Below the pieces are notes generated by a model. It saw nothing but the letters and a program-made list of their open reading frames with translations. It did no database searches and was not told the DNA's origin. A stretch of 64,000 nucleotides of DNA, taken from the NCBI GenBank assembly GCA_002914845.1, contig JXTC01000061.1:114541-178540 (forward strand), written 5' to 3'. Origin of the DNA: Trema orientale (Eukaryota > Streptophyta > Magnoliopsida > Rosales > Cannabaceae). Shown here in pieces: positions 47,785 through 58,800 of this stretch. How positions within the stretch are numbered: position 1 is the stretch's first letter; each line of letters opens with the position of its first letter. A program made the translations under genes and the position numbers.

Positions 47785-47900
47785 GTTGTTACTATTTAAA
47801 TAATATATTAGAATTTATCATAAATAAATTAATTATGTTCAATTTTTGTTATTATTTAATTAATATATTAGAATTTATCATAAATAAATTAATCATATTC
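47785..47900. repeat. ~60-bp direct repeat
   Basis: Two copies of a unit containing aatatattagaatttatcat followed by aaataaattaat, separated by ~60 bp, start to start. AT-rich and non-coding. Confidence 0.8.
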
Positions 47901-48431
47901 ACAAATTGAACGGTGACAATTTATATATTACATGTGTTAGTATAAAAAAAATTTGGTACAAATTTTAAGATACTTGACATTATTCATTTTGCTAATCAAC
48001 TTATACCACAAATTCCTTATAAGGAAAATTAGACTGACAATCCATAATTTATTTTAAATTATGATAATCCTTTCGGTCAAAATGTAATTATAGTAAACAC
48101 CCTTTGGAGCTAAAGAAAAAGATTGAAAGTTCATAAATTTTTTTTTTTTAAATAAGTAAGTTCATAAAATTTTCCACGCTTAAGTATGTTATTATTTTAA
48201 TTTAAACAGCTAATTGTTGTTTTGATACAACTAATTCAAAATCAAATGAAAATTTAATGGTCAAAAGATAACATTTTAATAAATTTTGAATAGTAAAAGG
48301 AATGTCTATGTTTATGTTTTAAAAGTTCTTAAGTAGTGACATTATAATTTTGACATAAATCAAAGAGTCTGATTTCCCTTATTTTACTTCTAGTAATCTT
48401 CATAATGTTTCCCCTTTTTTTTTCCTCTTAC

Positions 48432-48540
48432 ATTTTAAACATTTGTATTGTATATAATGGGCTACAAATTCATCATATACGATCTTCAATATTAGCCACA
48501 CAAAACAACAAGTAAAATATACAATACAAATGTTTAAAAT
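48432..48540. repeat. Perfect 24-bp inverted repeat
   Basis: Arm 48432-48455 (attttaaacatttgtattg followed by tatat) is exactly complementary to 48517-48540, with a 61-base spacer. It could fold into a stem-loop. It may be the remains of a small MITE. Confidence 0.9.
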
Positions 48541-50639
48541 ACTATGCTTTAACCTAGAACCAAAGGATAATTGTAGAGATGATACGAGGCCTTATTAATA
48601 CTTAAAAAAGTATTTTTCAAAGTCAATTCCAACAACCTAATAGAAAACCTCAATTAGCCAAGTGAGAAGAAATGGATCTAAATGAGAGAGGAAGAATGAG
48701 AAAATTAATCTTCATGAGTCATAGAAAGAGAGTAGACTAATGGGACAAGGACCTTGAAGAAAGAGTTTGCATGGAAAATGAAATTTCTAGTGAGCAACAA
48801 AAGTACTGAAAATGACTAATTTATGAGTCATTTCCCTGTGTTCAATTAATTGATTCAGATTTTCCATCTATCTATGTATATTGGCATAATTTTTTCTTAT
48901 ATGCAAGTGGATATTCAACAATCCATTTTTAATTTTTTATGGCCTAGAAGTATAAGTATTTGAATATACACCAAATAAAATCTCTTATAGGAACTGAATT
49001 AAATGTCCATCACATACTTAAGAGATCTTTTTTTTTAATAGCCAATTAAGAACAAAGGCATAGAATCCAAATTTATGGATTCAGTATTTTGCTTACATCA
49101 GAAGGTGGATTACAGTTGGAGCATGTGGTTATTGACTGGATGGGACATTGACTAAAATGACATGTTTATTGAATATTGACAACTTTAATTGGCTTTAGTT
49201 GATAGTTAGATTATTTTTATAGCTATAGCTAATTTGATTGCTTAGGGGAGATTCACTTAATTCCTGAACGAACTCCTAATTTATTTGAAAATTTCCTTCC
49301 TGTTTTTCTCCCTCCTACTACTTTAGTTATGTCATTATAATTATTACAAATAATAGTTTTTATTATTATTATTTTAAGGTTTACTAACTACTTATTTGGC
49401 CATTCAAAAACAAAAAAAAAAAAAACAAAACTACTTGATTTGGCTGCTAGGCATTGGCAAACTCATGTCCTATGAATAATGATAATAAACCTTAGTACCA
49501 TAATAGTTATTCTTTTCTTCGGAAAAATAATATCATAACGTGCTTCAACATTTTAGTACACATTCTCGGCAAGACATAAATGTTTGATAAAGACAACTAT
49601 TGAAAGTTGGTAGTATTAGTAGTAAAGGAAGGAAGATTGTTTAAGAAACCTTTTTCACTTATATGCAGAAACAAAACAAAACGAAACACCCAAACAAAGA
49701 CCTAGTTTTAAAGTTCAAGTAACTAATTACATGAAAGATTAGGCAATTTTTGCGTTCCTTAAAAAGGTCCTAATTGAAATTAAAGTTCAAAGTTCAAGTC
49801 ATGGTCTACCAAAAATAGGGGGAAAAAAAAACGAATTCTTAAGATGTTAGGCTTATAAATTCTCCCTTTTTTTTTTTACTTGGAATTAGGAGAATGCAAG
49901 TTGTTTATAATGGTTATATCTTGGTGACAAGATGTGACCATGATAAGAGGTTGAGCAAGACTACTCAGATCTTTTGCATTGATCTGGAAAAAAAAAAAAA
50001 AAAAAAAAATCTCAAATGAACTCCACCATTAACCATGAAAATTTAGAAGAAATAAATTCAAAATTAGAAAAACAAGGCATATATAACTGAGAACGAATTG
50101 GGTGAGAAAAGATGAAAGAGAAGCTCCTACATGCAAAACCTTTCATTGGGATTTTTTTTATTTTTTATTTTTCAAAAAGAGTAAAATATAAAAGAAAAAT
50201 CCAAGCCTTGATTGCATATTTGTATATGGCAGTTGGTGAACTTTTTCAAGCCCAATTCTCTTGCTTGTCTTGGTCAACACTGCCCCACAAAGAACTGGTT
50301 GGAATTCATTAAATTCCTAGGTTGCCCTTTTATGTCTACGTTCTGAATAAAACCACATGAACAAGTCACAAAAAGGAAACTTAAATTACATATTTTTGTG
50401 AAACAAAGAAAATGTATTTTATTTATTTTTTAAAAAAATTATACATTAAGACATTTTGTATACTTAGATAAAGAAAAGAGAAGAAAAAAAAATTTTTTGA
50501 AAAGAAAAAAAAAAGAGAAGCAGACAAGAAAAAACCCTTCCCCACAAGACCCACAACAAGACCCCAACAACACCAAAAAGAAAAGAGAAAATAATTAAAA
50601 AAATGTTGATAATAATAATAATAATAAAGCAACAAACAT

Positions 50640-51328
50640 GAAGTTGGGACTTGGGAGCTGCCAAATCTGAAACACTCTAAGTGCACGTGCGCCTCACGCT
50701 CCAATCAAGAGAGAGTGATGACCAATGTCAGGAACCGCTTTCGTCCGTGGGTCTCCGGCATAATTACCTCAAGCGTCCGCAGTTTCCATCGAAAAGGACG
50801 ACCACTGTTCTCCACGCGCACACCGGTGGCGCGTCCCAGCGCGTGGGCTCCCCTGAAACCCGCCTCTCTCTTCACTTCCGCTCTTATGTCTCCCCTATTT
50901 CTCTCTTTCTCTCTCCCCCAATTGCGCTCTCTGTCTCTCTCTCTCTCTCTAACAGAGTCTTCGTCTCGAAACAGCTGAAGTGACCCATCAGTGTCCGAAG
51001 CTAAGAGAAGCGAAAAAAGCCATAACCCAACAAAGCAAAGTAGCAAACATCTCAGATCGGCCGGACTCCGGCATGGGAGCTCGCCGGGTTTTCAAGTTCC
51101 GGCCACCCTCACGGCGAAGGCTTTTGTAAGCTAAATGCAACCGAAACGCTGTCTTTGTTGTTGTTGTTGTAGCAGTTCCAACTCCTCTGCCCAGCTCCTC
51201 AGTGTCACTACCACCGTCGATGATGATGACGACGATGACGAGGGACTTTTCTTAAAACCCCTCAAAACCCCAGAATTCTCCCGAAAAGCCCCGACTTTGC
51301 TCTGTTTTTTTCATCTGGGTCCTCTCCA
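50640..51328 (+). promoter_or_regulatory. Promoter and leader of the hAT-derived gene
   Basis: From about 50680 the sequence turns GC-richer than its surroundings, with CG-rich blocks (cacgcgcacaccggtggcgc) and a pyrimidine-rich tract with (CT)n at 50908-50950, typical of plant core promoters and leaders. The leader probably contains upstream ORFs at 51073-51129 and 51135-51362. A gtaagc at 51126 could be a donor for a leader intron, which would change which uORFs remain. Confidence 0.5.
51073..51129 (+). other. Short upstream ORF (18 codons)
   Basis: ATG at 51073 followed by 17 more codons, rich in Arg (reading ...FRPPSRRRLL), and a TAA at 51127-51129. It lies 200 bases upstream of the main start. 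Relevance depends on the true transcription start and splicing. Confidence 0.4.
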
Positions 51329-51362
51329 ATGGCGGCTACCAACACTAGTACACAGCCAGTGA
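51135..51362 (+). other. Upstream ORF overlapping the main start (75 codons)
   Basis: ATG at 51135 opens a frame with a Cys run, a Ser/Asn stretch and seven Asp in a row. It ends at 51362, 34 bases inside the main coding region in another frame. A ribosome translating it would bypass the main ATG at 51329, so it could repress translation if it lies in the mature mRNA. Confidence 0.4.
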
Positions 51363-53710
51363 CTGCAACAACAACGGCGGCAGCAGCTACTTCAGCTGGT
51401 GGGGTGGACTCGTCTGCAGCCTCAGCTGACGAGCTTACTGCCAAGGCCGTACATAAGCGTTACGAAGGACTGGTTATGGTTCGGACCAAAGCCATAAAGG
51501 GTAAAGGGGCTTGGTACTGGGCTCACCTGGAGCCCATACTGCTGCACAACACGGACACCGGCATGCCCAAGGCGGTCAAGCTCCGCTGCGCCTTGTGCGA
51601 CGCCGTTTTCTCGGCCTCCAACCCGTCTCGGACGGCCTCGGAGCACCTCAAGCGTGGGACTTGCCCCAATTTCAACTCTGTTGCCAAACCCATTTCCTCT
51701 GTCTCGCCCTCCGCCGCCATGGCCTCGCCTTCCTCGGCGCCCCACCACCATAACCACCGCAAGCGAAGCTCCTCTGGCGGAGCCGCCGGGGGTGGAGGCG
51801 GAGGCTCGGCCTCTTCGTACCATGTCTCGCCGCTGGCTGTGGTGGATCCGTCTCGGTATTGCGGTGAGCTTACGTACTCGCCTTCGGTGACGGCGACGAC
51901 GGTGGTGACTGCGATAGCCGGATCTTTGCTGCCTCAACAGCAGCATTTGATGCTATCTGGGGGTAAAGATGATTTGGGAGCTCTTGCTATGCTGGAAGAT
52001 AGTGTTAAGAAGCTTAAGAGTCCCAAAACTTCACCTGGACCAGCTCTGAGCAAGACCCAGATTGACTCTGCGCTTGATTATTTGGCTGATTGGGTGTATG
52101 AGTCATGTGGGTCTGTCTCTTTCACGAGCCTTGAGCACCCAAAGTTCAGAGCTTTCCTTAACCAAGTGGGTTTGCCTTCGATTTCAAGGAGGGAGTTTAC
52201 TGGGTCGAGATTGGATGCCAGGTTTGAGGAGGCAAAGGCTGAGTCAGAAGCCAGAATTAGGGACGCCATGTTTTTCCAAGTTGCCTCTGATGGTTGGAGG
52301 CCTAAAAACTATGGCGTTTTTGGTGAAGACAATTTAGTGAATTTGACTGTGAATCTCCCTAATGGGACTAGTTTGTACCGCAAGGCAGTTTTCATTAGTG
52401 GGTCTGTGCCTTCCAAGTATGCGGAGGAGGTTTTGTGGGAGACAGTCACAGGCATTTGTGGGAATGTTGTTCAACAGTGTGTAGGAATAGTAGCAGACAG
52501 GTTTAAGGCCAAAGCACTGAGGAGCTTAGAGAATCAGAATCACTGGATGGTCAATCTCTCTTGTCAATTCCAAGGGTTCAATAGTTTGATTAAGGACTTG
52601 GGCAAAGAACTGCCATTGTTCAAGACTGTCACTGAGAGTTGTCTCAAGCTTGCCAATTTCGTTAATAACAAGTCCCAGGTTAGAAATAGCTTTCATAAGT
52701 TTCAAATGCAGGAATACGGCTATACCGGGTTGATTCGAGTGCCAATGCCCGAGTATGAAAGCATGAACTTTGCACCAGTTTATACAATGCTTGAGGACAT
52801 ATTAAATTCAGCTCGAGCTCTTCATTTGGTTCTGCTGGATGAAGCTTTTAAGATAGCGACTATGGAGGACCCGATTGCAAGGGAGGTTTCCGAGATGATT
52901 GGGGAAGTGGGATTTTGGAATGAAGTGGAAGCTGTACATTCATTGGTTAAATTGATCAAGGACATGGCTCAAGAGATAGAGGCAGAGAGGCCACTGGTCG
53001 GGCAATGCCTCCCTCTTTGGGATGAACTTAGAGCAAAAGTGAAAGAATGGTGTTCCAAGTTTCACATTGGTGAAGGACCAGTGGAGAAGATTATTGAAAG
53101 ACGGTTCAAGAAGAATTATCACCCGGCTTGGGCTGCAGCCTATATACTTGATCCCCTTTACTTGATTAGGGACACTAGTGGTAAGTACCTTCCTCCATTC
53201 AAATACTTGACAACTGAGCAAGAGAAGGATGTGGACAAGCTCATAACCCGGCTTGTATCAAGGGAGGAGGCTCATATTGCTTTGATGGAGCTCATGAAAT
53301 GGAGAACAGAAGGGCTTGATCCTGTGTATGCACGCGCTGTCCAAATGAAAGAGAGGGACCCAGTTACTGGCAAGATGAGAACTGCTAACCCCCAGAGTAG
53401 TAGGCTTGTTTGGGAAACTTACCTTACTGAATTCAAGTCACTGGGAAGAGTTGCAGTTAGGCTCATCTTCCTTCATGCTACCTCTTGTGGATTCAAATGC
53501 AATTGGTCTTTGATGAGGTGGGTGTCTGCTCATGGGCATTCAAGGGTTGGTATGGAAAAGGCACAGAAGTTAATATTCATTGCAGCTCATTCCAAGCTTG
53601 AGAGGCGAGATTTCTCGAGTGATGAAGATAAGGATGCAGAGCTACTGGCCTTGGCAAACGGTGAGGATGATGTGCTAAATGAGGTTCTTGTTGATACATC
53701 CTCAGTGTGA
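51329..53710 (+). CDS. Domesticated hAT transposase, BED/DUF659 (At1g12380/At1g62870-like)
   Basis: One 793-codon frame without introns. The N-terminal ~35 residues are Ala/Thr/Ser-rich. A conserved block (HKRYEGLVMVRTKAIKGKG, WYWAHLEP) leads into a BED-like zinc finger with CALC (Cys87, Cys90), SEHLKRGTC (His106, Cys112). A His/Ser/Gly-rich linker follows (about 120-165, including a Gly run). The DUF659/hAT core begins near residue 245 (QIDSALDYLADWVYESCG, then FFQVASDGWRPKN with Asp321, and GIVADRF with Asp390). The C-terminus (NWSLMRW, then HSRVGMEKAQKLIF) corresponds to the hAT dimerisation region. The downstream residues that usually follow the second Asp are not the transposase consensus. 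Terminal repeats and a target duplication are not evident next to the gene. Full length with plant-wide relatives, it is best seen as a host gene of unknown, perhaps DNA-binding, role. Confidence 0.92.
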   Translation: MAATNTSTQPVTATTTAAAATSAGGVDSSAASADELTAKAVHKRYEGLVMVRTKAIKGKGAWYWAHLEPILLHNTDTGMPKAVKLRCALCDAVFSASNPSRTASEHLKRGTCPNFNSVAKPISSVSPSAAMASPSSAPHHHNHRKRSSSGGAAGGGGGGSASSYHVSPLAVVDPSRYCGELTYSPSVTATTVVTAIAGSLLPQQQHLMLSGGKDDLGALAMLEDSVKKLKSPKTSPGPALSKTQIDSALDYLADWVYESCGSVSFTSLEHPKFRAFLNQVGLPSISRREFTGSRLDARFEEAKAESEARIRDAMFFQVASDGWRPKNYGVFGEDNLVNLTVNLPNGTSLYRKAVFISGSVPSKYAEEVLWETVTGICGNVVQQCVGIVADRFKAKALRSLENQNHWMVNLSCQFQGFNSLIKDLGKELPLFKTVTESCLKLANFVNNKSQVRNSFHKFQMQEYGYTGLIRVPMPEYESMNFAPVYTMLEDILNSARALHLVLLDEAFKIATMEDPIAREVSEMIGEVGFWNEVEAVHSLVKLIKDMAQEIEAERPLVGQCLPLWDELRAKVKEWCSKFHIGEGPVEKIIERRFKKNYHPAWAAAYILDPLYLIRDTSGKYLPPFKYLTTEQEKDVDKLITRLVSREEAHIALMELMKWRTEGLDPVYARAVQMKERDPVTGKMRTANPQSSRLVWETYLTEFKSLGRVAVRLIFLHATSCGFKCNWSLMRWVSAHGHSRVGMEKAQKLIFIAAHSKLERRDFSSDEDKDAELLALANGEDDVLNEVLVDTSSV

Positions 53711-54400
53711 CAATTTTTTTCTTTTTTTTTTAATCTCCTTGAAGTAGAAATTTATGATTGTAGGATTTATTGAATTCTTTCCGCTACTATTTTTTACGTT
53801 GTACCTGTTTACTTACTCTAGACATTTTGGGGGACAGTAAGGTGGGAGAAGAAATAGAGTCATTGATAGGGGATTGAATTTTGTATACACCTGCATGATC
53901 TCAAGATTTGAGCAACCGTCCCCCTTTCACCTTAGCATGATTTTCAGAGTTTTGGGTTTGCAGAAAAAGAAAATCTTGTTTGTGAAGATAGAGGATGCTG
54001 CATAAATAGAATTAGACCAGGAAGAATGTTGTAAAATTTTGTACCTCAAGTACTAAATAATATTTTTATAAAGGGGAAGGTTTTTTTATATCTCCTTTGT
54101 TTTCAAAGTCAAATCTCTTGCTCTCACCTTTTCTCTTGTTGAGTTTTATCATGGTCTCATGAAGCTTTTTATCTTTTGGCTAAGAAATGAAGCTAATAAT
54201 TTGGTAAACTTGAGATTGATACTAAAATGTTGTCGTCGGTAATGCTGGAATACGTAGATCTGACTTTATTGCTTGTATCGTGTATATGACATTTTTTAGC
54301 TGAATTTTCATCGCTCATCAGTCTGTACTTGCCTTATTAGCCTTGATTAAACATCAAACAAGGTGTTACTGTTTCTGAAGTGATTTGTAGGCAAATGACT
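53711..54400 (+). other. Probable 3' UTR of the hAT-derived gene and flank
   Basis: Directly downstream of the stop. T-rich, with no coding features; the polyadenylation site cannot be fixed. AATAAT-type signals occur near 54055. Confidence 0.4.
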
Positions 54401-54633
54401 CTGTCTAGAAATTTCTACCGTTCTCTTTCACTTCAATCCAAGATGACAAGGCCGAACCGAATTTCTGAAGTTGATTCAACTTTAGGAAGTTAACCCTGTT
54501 GCTTGTTTCCACTTTGTGCTCATACGTAAGAGAACCATCAGAGGGAGCCATTTTCAGTCTATTTTCATGGTATCTGGTTCTTTGCGTTCTCCTAAGTTTC
54601 TTTCCATAACCAGTGCTATTCTCTTCATGATAA

Positions 54634-54666
<33 letters not shown>

Positions 54667-55800
54667 GATATCTCGATTGACATGTTTAGACGTGTTTTAC
54701 TTGATTCAGTCAAGCTGCCTTTAAGGTCCTCTTGTCTGAACCTTGCTTGAAATCTTTTTCGGTTTTCACAAGATTCTTAATTTATGCTTATTTCACCTAC
54801 TTGTCTTTTCAAGACTTGTTCCAGTTTATTAGAAACTAATTGTTCAACTTGATGACTCTTTTATACGTTGAATAAAACTTATTGTGTTACTCTGAAGAGG
54901 CTGAAGAAGAATCATTTTGAATTTATCTTTTTGATGACAGAAGCATTCGACAAAAATATCGTCGCGTTGAAGAGACCACCTTAAGATGGTTGGTTGATGG
55001 AATAAGTTGTTGGACCATGATTAAAGGGGAGTTTGCCAAAAAGGATCCAAAGAAGGATTTGACTTGAGAATTTTGGCGAAGACGGTATCATTTTGAAAGG
55101 GCAGAGCTTACTCGCACTGGTCGGATGGATGGCAAACCAGATTTTGCAGTGTGGGTCAACAACCTCGTTAGGACCTAAAGAGTACGAGTTTTTTAGCTGG
55201 AGAAGCACTTGAAACTGTTTTTATCTCATCCACATCTCCTGGTTTTTGTGTCTAAGAAAGGGTGAAGCCCCACCATGAAAGAAGTGGAAGTCTTTTTCCA
55301 AGCTTTGGTTTGGTGGTTATAGAGAGACTCTTCAGGGGCTATCCATCAAATCAGCTTTGGCTTATCTTTTAAACATTCCAAAGCTCGGGATGCCCATGCA
55401 GAGCCATTAGGTGAAGCTCCCCATGATTGCTGAGAAAAGGGTCTTGAAAGGATTCTGAGATTAGGAACTGTCAACACGAAGCTGCCAAGAAGATGACTGA
55501 GCGCGATTCCAAAACGAATTTGAGCAGATTTTTTTCTGGTTTAAGACTTTTTTTCTGCTGAGAAAACTACCTTTTCAACAGGCTTTACTGGTGCAAATGG
55601 TGAAGTTATCTGCAGTTCAGCTTTCTATAGGTTCTTACTGTCACCGAAAAATTGATCATGTAAAATGAATGTTCCAAAAATGTAAGTGGAACTGTTTTGT
55701 TCATCTTTTCAGCCTATCCTAATTGTGATTATTCTCTTTAGAGATGGAATATAATCTTTCCATTCTTTTTCTTCCAACATAAGTCACTGTATATCCCAAT
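54401..55800. other. Unclassified stretch, possible worn coding sequence
   Basis: From about 54930 to 55640 the composition is more even than in typical intergenic DNA here. A plus-strand frame reads VEETTLRWLVDGISCWTMI, then a stop, then more residues ending AVWVNNLVRT and a second stop at about 55175. This loosely recalls the DUF4283-like ORF1 of plant LINE elements, but the match is too weak to name. A TA/CA microsatellite lies at 54635-54665. Confidence 0.3.
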
Positions 55801-58800
55801 TATTATAGGTTCATGTGCAGACCAAAAGGAAAGATCAATGTATGGATACAATTATAATATTCATCCATCTTCTTCTCTCTCTCTCTGTTCGTCCAATTTC
55901 TTTTTTCATTTCATTACACATAGCCAAATGCCCTTTAAGATGCTAAGCCTATACACCCTTATACTATAATTTACATTTTGTTATGATTACAACTATCACC
56001 ATTTGAGAACCAAGGAGTCAAATTTCTCTTTTCCCAATAATGTTGTGTAACTTAGTTTTGTGTACCAATTTACAAAGGTGAAACCAGTTGACTGAAAAAA
56101 AGAGTTGAGGAAGAGAGAGAAACTCAAATGTATACAGGCCAAGTGTTGGTGAAAATGGTTAGTCAGTAGCCTTTGAATTCCAAATAAAGCAGTTTCTCAA
56201 TCATGGAAAGCTGAAGAAAAGTTCACCTAGTGATCTTTTTCTATAGTAACAAGCAGAATTTTCAAGAAACCATCTGTCCATTGTCATTTATATCCTCATT
56301 ATACAAAGACCCTTTAAAATTTAAACCATTTTGAAATTTGAAACCTTTTTTCTTTTTTCTCTCCCCCTCTTGATGGATTTCCAATTCATCCACCTACCTC
56401 TACCACAGTAAGTAAATAGGTGAAAAATCAAGTGGGTATCTTTCACTTTCTTGGTCAGTCAAGGGTAGTAGAGATATATATGTACAAGGAATTAAGTAAG
56501 GTACTATATATTACCACCTTGGTTATTTCCATGACTCAATTTTTTAGTGGAAAGACATAAATTTTTGTCGGCAAGGCTTTTCCAAATTCTGACTGCTCAC
56601 TTAATAAGCTCTCTTTCTCTCTCTGGGTTAGGCTTTTTACCAGCATATTATGCTTCATTCCACTCATCTTTTGTGTTAAAAGCTAAAGTATAATGATTAG
56701 TATAGATCACAGTACTCTTATCTTTATACAAGAATCTTCTCTCTTCCAATGCTCCTCATTATAATCCTTTTCCTTTGTCCCATCTCTCTCTCCTTCCCTC
56801 CCTGTGTTTCACTTAAAATTTTGGTTTAGATTAAGCTTAACCACTGTGAGGATGATTAATTACCATAATCAAAATGATGCTAACAGATAGTAAATATTAA
56901 TTAATTCGACTTTTTGGTAACACAATCCTATGCAAGTTCAAAAGAAGAGAGATAAAAAAGAAGAAAGGAATAGAACTCATACAATTTTAAATGTGAAAGC
57001 AATACTGTTTATACTTAATCTGGTTTTTCAAAATTTATGTTGTAGTGTCTTTTAACGGTTAGATTTGCATAGTATCTGATTATAAAAGATATGATATTAG
57101 GAAACATGCCGTAGTTACATGAATTCCTTGCCTTAGAAATGTCTATAGTTTTATTACCACTCTCTTATTAGAATATTAACAAGATGTGGTCTTGAGTTCA
57201 AACTAATGAATTCTTTTAAGGGAACTAGCTCCCTTAAGACATCACTCTTAAGAAAAAGTAAAATAAAATAAACCCGTTACCCTTTTGAAATAAACAATGT
57301 AGCAAAAAAAGATTAAGCACGAAGCTTGACTTGACTTGGCTTGACTTGACTTAATGAGAGATTACATTAAACTGTATTTGAAATTGTAAATATTTTAAAG
57401 GAAGTTACTATATAACAAGGAATCCAAGAACAAGGTACATGGTATGGTATAGAATATCGAAATGTGTGCTTACTATTGAGTATTGAGCTCCACTAAGGTC
57501 TAACAAGATGGAGCTCAATAAGTAGATAAAAAAAAACGTAGATAAATTTATTTTTTTTAAAAAGTAAGTAGATAATTTTTTCATCTTTGTGAGACCATTG
57601 GGGTTATTGGACCACCAATTTTTACCAAAGAGAGTCAGCTCATTGGGAGAGGCTCTTCATTCAGAAAAGAGACAAATATAGAAACATATACCTTCCTTTT
57701 TGAAAAGAAAGATACGATCTACTTTACTTTTACTGTTCTTTCACATGGTAGAACTATATAAAGCAATTTTTATTTTTTTTAACGAGTGAATTAGCATTTG
57801 CTTGGAAATGCTGCCAAAAAGTCTCCCTTCTTTTGTGGTGTTTACACCAACCCGAACTTGGTTTCTGTTTATATGATCATATTTGTCATTATTTAAAATT
57901 ATGTACGTGGTCCTAGTAGCTTATGTAAGTATATCGATCATTCATATGTACAAAGGTTTTTCTATTAATTATTGCTCTTCTAAGTTGACATGAAACTATA
58001 TATGCACTTCCATTCCATCTACATGTTTCTTCAACTTATATCCATTTTTAATTAAATTTTCAGATTGAGAAACTATGTAGTCTTATTATTTTCGCTTAAA
58101 ACTCTAGAGCTTTTTTTCCCTTTTTATGTTAGAGGAAATAGATAAATAAGACCATTATCTTGTCATTATCTGAAAACGGCGGTAGTAATGATCCTTTTTT
58201 TTTCGTAATCATTCTAAACTATTTATTGCCATAAAATTTCGAGTGAAAGAGTCGGAATGGTACTATGTCAACCTCACTAACTACTTTAGGTTGCATAAGT
58301 TTGTTTAAAGCAGAATTCGAACAAGAAATAATAGGGAAAGGTTGAGAGCGGTAAGGACAAAATGTAGCAGTTGAGAAACAAACACACATTATATTTACTT
58401 AAATATTAGTTCAAATTCTCATTAAGAATGTAATCATTTCAAGGATTTCATAAAGACTTAAGAGGAAAATATCCATGCCCATTCACCTCCAAATAAATTG
58501 GTGTTTTCCAATTAGACATAAAATCAAAAAACACTAGAGGACCAAGGGTTTGGAGATCCAATGATCTATAGTATATATAGTATCATTGAAACAATACTAA
58601 ATAGTAGTATCATTGAAACAATACTAAAAAACACAAAACACCATAGATGCTAAGCACCCATTACTATCATTACAAGTAATATATGTGTACGTGTGTATAT
58701 ATATACACACTTCTCAAAGTAGAGCCTCACCTACAGTATTGTAACAGAGTGATATCAAACATATATAATTGTCAATAAAGGTAGAGACACATCACAAATG

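Larger units (their letters stand above)
45171..50630. other. Long AT-rich intergenic region
   Basis: No gene is seen. There are many A/T runs (47468-47512, 49989-50010), an (AAT)n tract at 46800-46820, a ~60-bp direct repeat at about 47785-47900 and a perfect 24-bp inverted repeat at 48432-48540. The open frames are short and resemble nothing known. Confidence 0.5.

Noticed and set aside
50423-51046. Several minus- and plus-strand ORFs upstream of the hAT-derived gene
   Set aside because: They consist of Phe/Leu/Tyr runs from poly-A/T tracts or lie in the GC-richer promoter/leader; none matches a protein.
51422-53221. Long ORFs on the opposite strand and other frames inside the hAT-derived gene
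   Set aside because: They are shadows of the strongly coding main frame and carry Arg/Gly-rich nonsense.
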